Positions 62,271 to 64,000 of a DNA stretch of 64,000 nt are shown here, piece after piece. The translations under genes and the position numbers were made by a program. The stretch's first letter is position 1, and every line of letters begins with the position of its first letter. This stretch comes from Toxonevra muliebris (Eukaryota; Arthropoda; Insecta; Diptera; Pallopteridae), in the NCBI GenBank assembly GCA_963691655.1, contig OY829326.1:144416998-144480997 (forward strand), written 5' to 3'. The notes below the pieces were generated by a model. The model searched no databases and had not been told where the DNA came from. It was given only the letters and a program-made list of their open reading frames with translations.

Positions 62271-63469
62271 ACCTGCCCAAAACACCCTAGCTCTTTGAAG
62301 ATTGTGAGAGAAAGGCATGTGATGAACAACTCTCTCAACAATGATCTCAAATAAACCTCTGAGTGGGGTCTTTTAAATAGAATTGAGTTTAATGCGTATA
62401 AGACTCATTTTTCTTATACTCACTTCCAGCTCATATTTTCTAGGTACTAATCTAATGAAATTTCAAGTAAATTTCTCACTTTTTCTCTTCAGTACATTTT
62501 TCTTTTGATTTACAATCTAACTATTCTATTTGGTTATCTGTGAAATGCTCATGCAATGCCATCATTTTTACTAAAATTAGCTCACTTACATAGTTTCTAA
62601 ATTATGTTTGTCTTACGAAGCAACAGATTTCAAGCCAAATTGACACAAGTGCAGCCCAGCACGGCATAGCACACGTAACACTCACAGGTATTTTAAGTAT
62701 TTTTATGAGCATTTAGATAAGATTGTTTCAGTTTTTGTCTTAAATAAATAATAGTAACTCATGCTGTGTCTTTGAAACAAAAACTAACAATGTAAATATT
62801 TATGTTGCTATGCCTGACTAATGTATCTATGCGAAAGTTTCTAGATTTTCAATATAAAAAGTTATCAATTTAAAATGCTTAAAAAATTAGATGCAAAATA
62901 AAACAAGGTACAAAAACAAAAGTATTACTTAAGAATTTTCTTAAAAATATATAAATAAAATTCACAATGAAATTATACAAAAACGAACTACCGAACCTTT
63001 CATGAAGTACCTCGGTTTTCTAAAGTCGTGAAATAAATACTTTCGAACTTAAGGGCAGAAGCTTCATGAACTCAACTGAATTAGGATGCAGTTTTCAGTT
63101 CTTTTCTCTGTTGTACCGAGTGTTTATAGAATAAGACCCCTGCATATATTTTTCGTAATAGTTACGGCCTTTTCAAATTCCAAGCAAATCTTCACTTTCT
63201 CTTTCCTCCTACCATTTTCCTGTCTTCCTTCCCCAGACAAGCACCTGTGCGTTTATTGCCAATAAAAATTCTTTTCTGATAAAAATTCAGTTTGCCAGAG
63301 AGAAAAAAGAAACTTGTTTACTACGACCAGTGGCGTTTCTAGGACTTGGTTTTGGGGAGGGCTGATTTCATTAAATTATAAATTAAAGGATAAATATCAG
63401 ATTCAATATCACCAAAACCGAGATCTGCCCCAAAAACTAGTGCAAAATTTTTATCAATGTTCACACCGA
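62271..63469. other. Upstream region, no gene recognised
   Basis: AT-rich DNA. The word CCAGTGGCGTTTCTAGGAC at 63330-63348 resembles the start of a transposon terminus but has no partner inside the window. Confidence 0.4.
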
Positions 63470-64000
63470 AAAATACAGATAAAAAACTAAAACATAACTG
63501 AAATAAAACTGAGACCAAAATTCAAACTAAAATCGGATAAAAATTTAAGCGAAAATTTCCAACTTCCAAATTTCAAACTAAAATCTAAACACTTTTTTTT
63601 CATCATTTCAGTTCCAAGTTCAAATCAAGAAAAGGAGCAATTTCAGATAGAACATCCAGATGAGAATGAGACCAAATTTAGACCAAAACCTTGATTAAAA
63701 AAACAAACAATATTCATACCACAAATCGAACTAAAATTCCAACAAAAATCGATCAAAATATGGCCAAATTCAGACCAAAAATCAGACAAAAGCCACAAAT
63801 TCAGACCGAATCCAAACCAGAATCCGTTCCAAATTCAGGCCAAAAATGAAACAAATTCAGAAATTTAGACCACCACCCAGAATAATAATTTGACAAAACT
63901 TTATGCCAAAAGGACGCCAAATACCGAAAGAAAGAAAACCAAAATTCTGACCAAAAACCTATGAAAATATCTGATAAATATTCGCACCAAAAAATTTCAA
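63470..64000. repeat. Diverged minisatellite, continues past right edge
   Basis: Irregular repetition of words near CAAATTCAGACCAAAAATC (unit roughly 18-25 bp) with interspersed CTAAAATC and AAATTTC variants, densest at 63660-63880. The right end is cut by the window. Confidence 0.6.

Overview
The window is nuclear DNA from a higher dipteran (schizophoran fly). It is very AT-rich and full of poly-A/T runs, TATG, CA and CAA/CAG microsatellites, and remnants of Tc1, piggyBac-like, PIF/Harbinger-like and jockey-like elements typical of fly genomes. The genus cannot be told from the sequence.

Only one host protein-coding exon is supported. Bases 52171-52290 on the minus strand encode 40 residues (from MQPTLPQAAG to LLAQFWQQ) that closely match, from memory, the N-terminus of the Drosophila homeobox protein Cut (gene ct, CUX family). 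The exon ends in a clean CAG|GTAAGC splice donor. Everything left of it (1-52170) therefore reads as the first part of a very large ct intron, open at the left edge. The cut repeats and homeodomain exons lie outside the window. Everything right of it (about 52.3-64 kb) is 5' leader, promoter-proximal and upstream DNA. The leader holds 153 in-frame codons with no AUG between an upstream stop and the ct start, mostly encoding low-complexity Ala/Thr/Asn.

The intron is a mosaic. From left to right it holds: a 148-bp duplication (1.0 kb); a three-unit array (3.95-4.39 kb); a dead Tc1 element with a 76-bp palindrome inside it (4.57-6.23 kb); a 2.2-kb degenerate array marked by the core CCTAAAAGTATGC (8.8-11.0 kb); a CGATC-rich stretch (12.8-13.4 kb); a small MITE carrying a nested 68-bp palindrome (14.3 kb); a Harbinger-like MITE (18.7 kb); several 230-280-bp tandem duplications rich in GAGAG/CTCTC (21.9, 25.6, 35.5 and 46.3 kb); piggyBac-like MITEs with TTAA duplications (28.0 and 48.9 kb); a jockey-like retroelement fragment (36.5-37.1 kb); a 335-bp tandem array with the same core motif (38.9-41.2 kb); a fold-back element (43.4 kb); and a second copy of the 76-bp palindrome (50.1 kb).

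Upstream of ct lie CTCTC-rich and trinucleotide-rich promoter-proximal DNA (53-55 kb), a less AT-rich block (57.3-57.6 kb), a hAT-like MITE (58.4 kb), a further piggyBac-like MITE (61.3 kb), a reverse-transcriptase fragment (62.0 kb) and a diverged minisatellite running off the right edge.

The most unusual signal is one 13-14-bp word shared by three otherwise dissimilar tandem arrays in the same intron, repeated at spacings of roughly 75-80, 120-165 and 325-345 bp. No complete mobile element, tRNA, rRNA, CRISPR array or second host gene was found.
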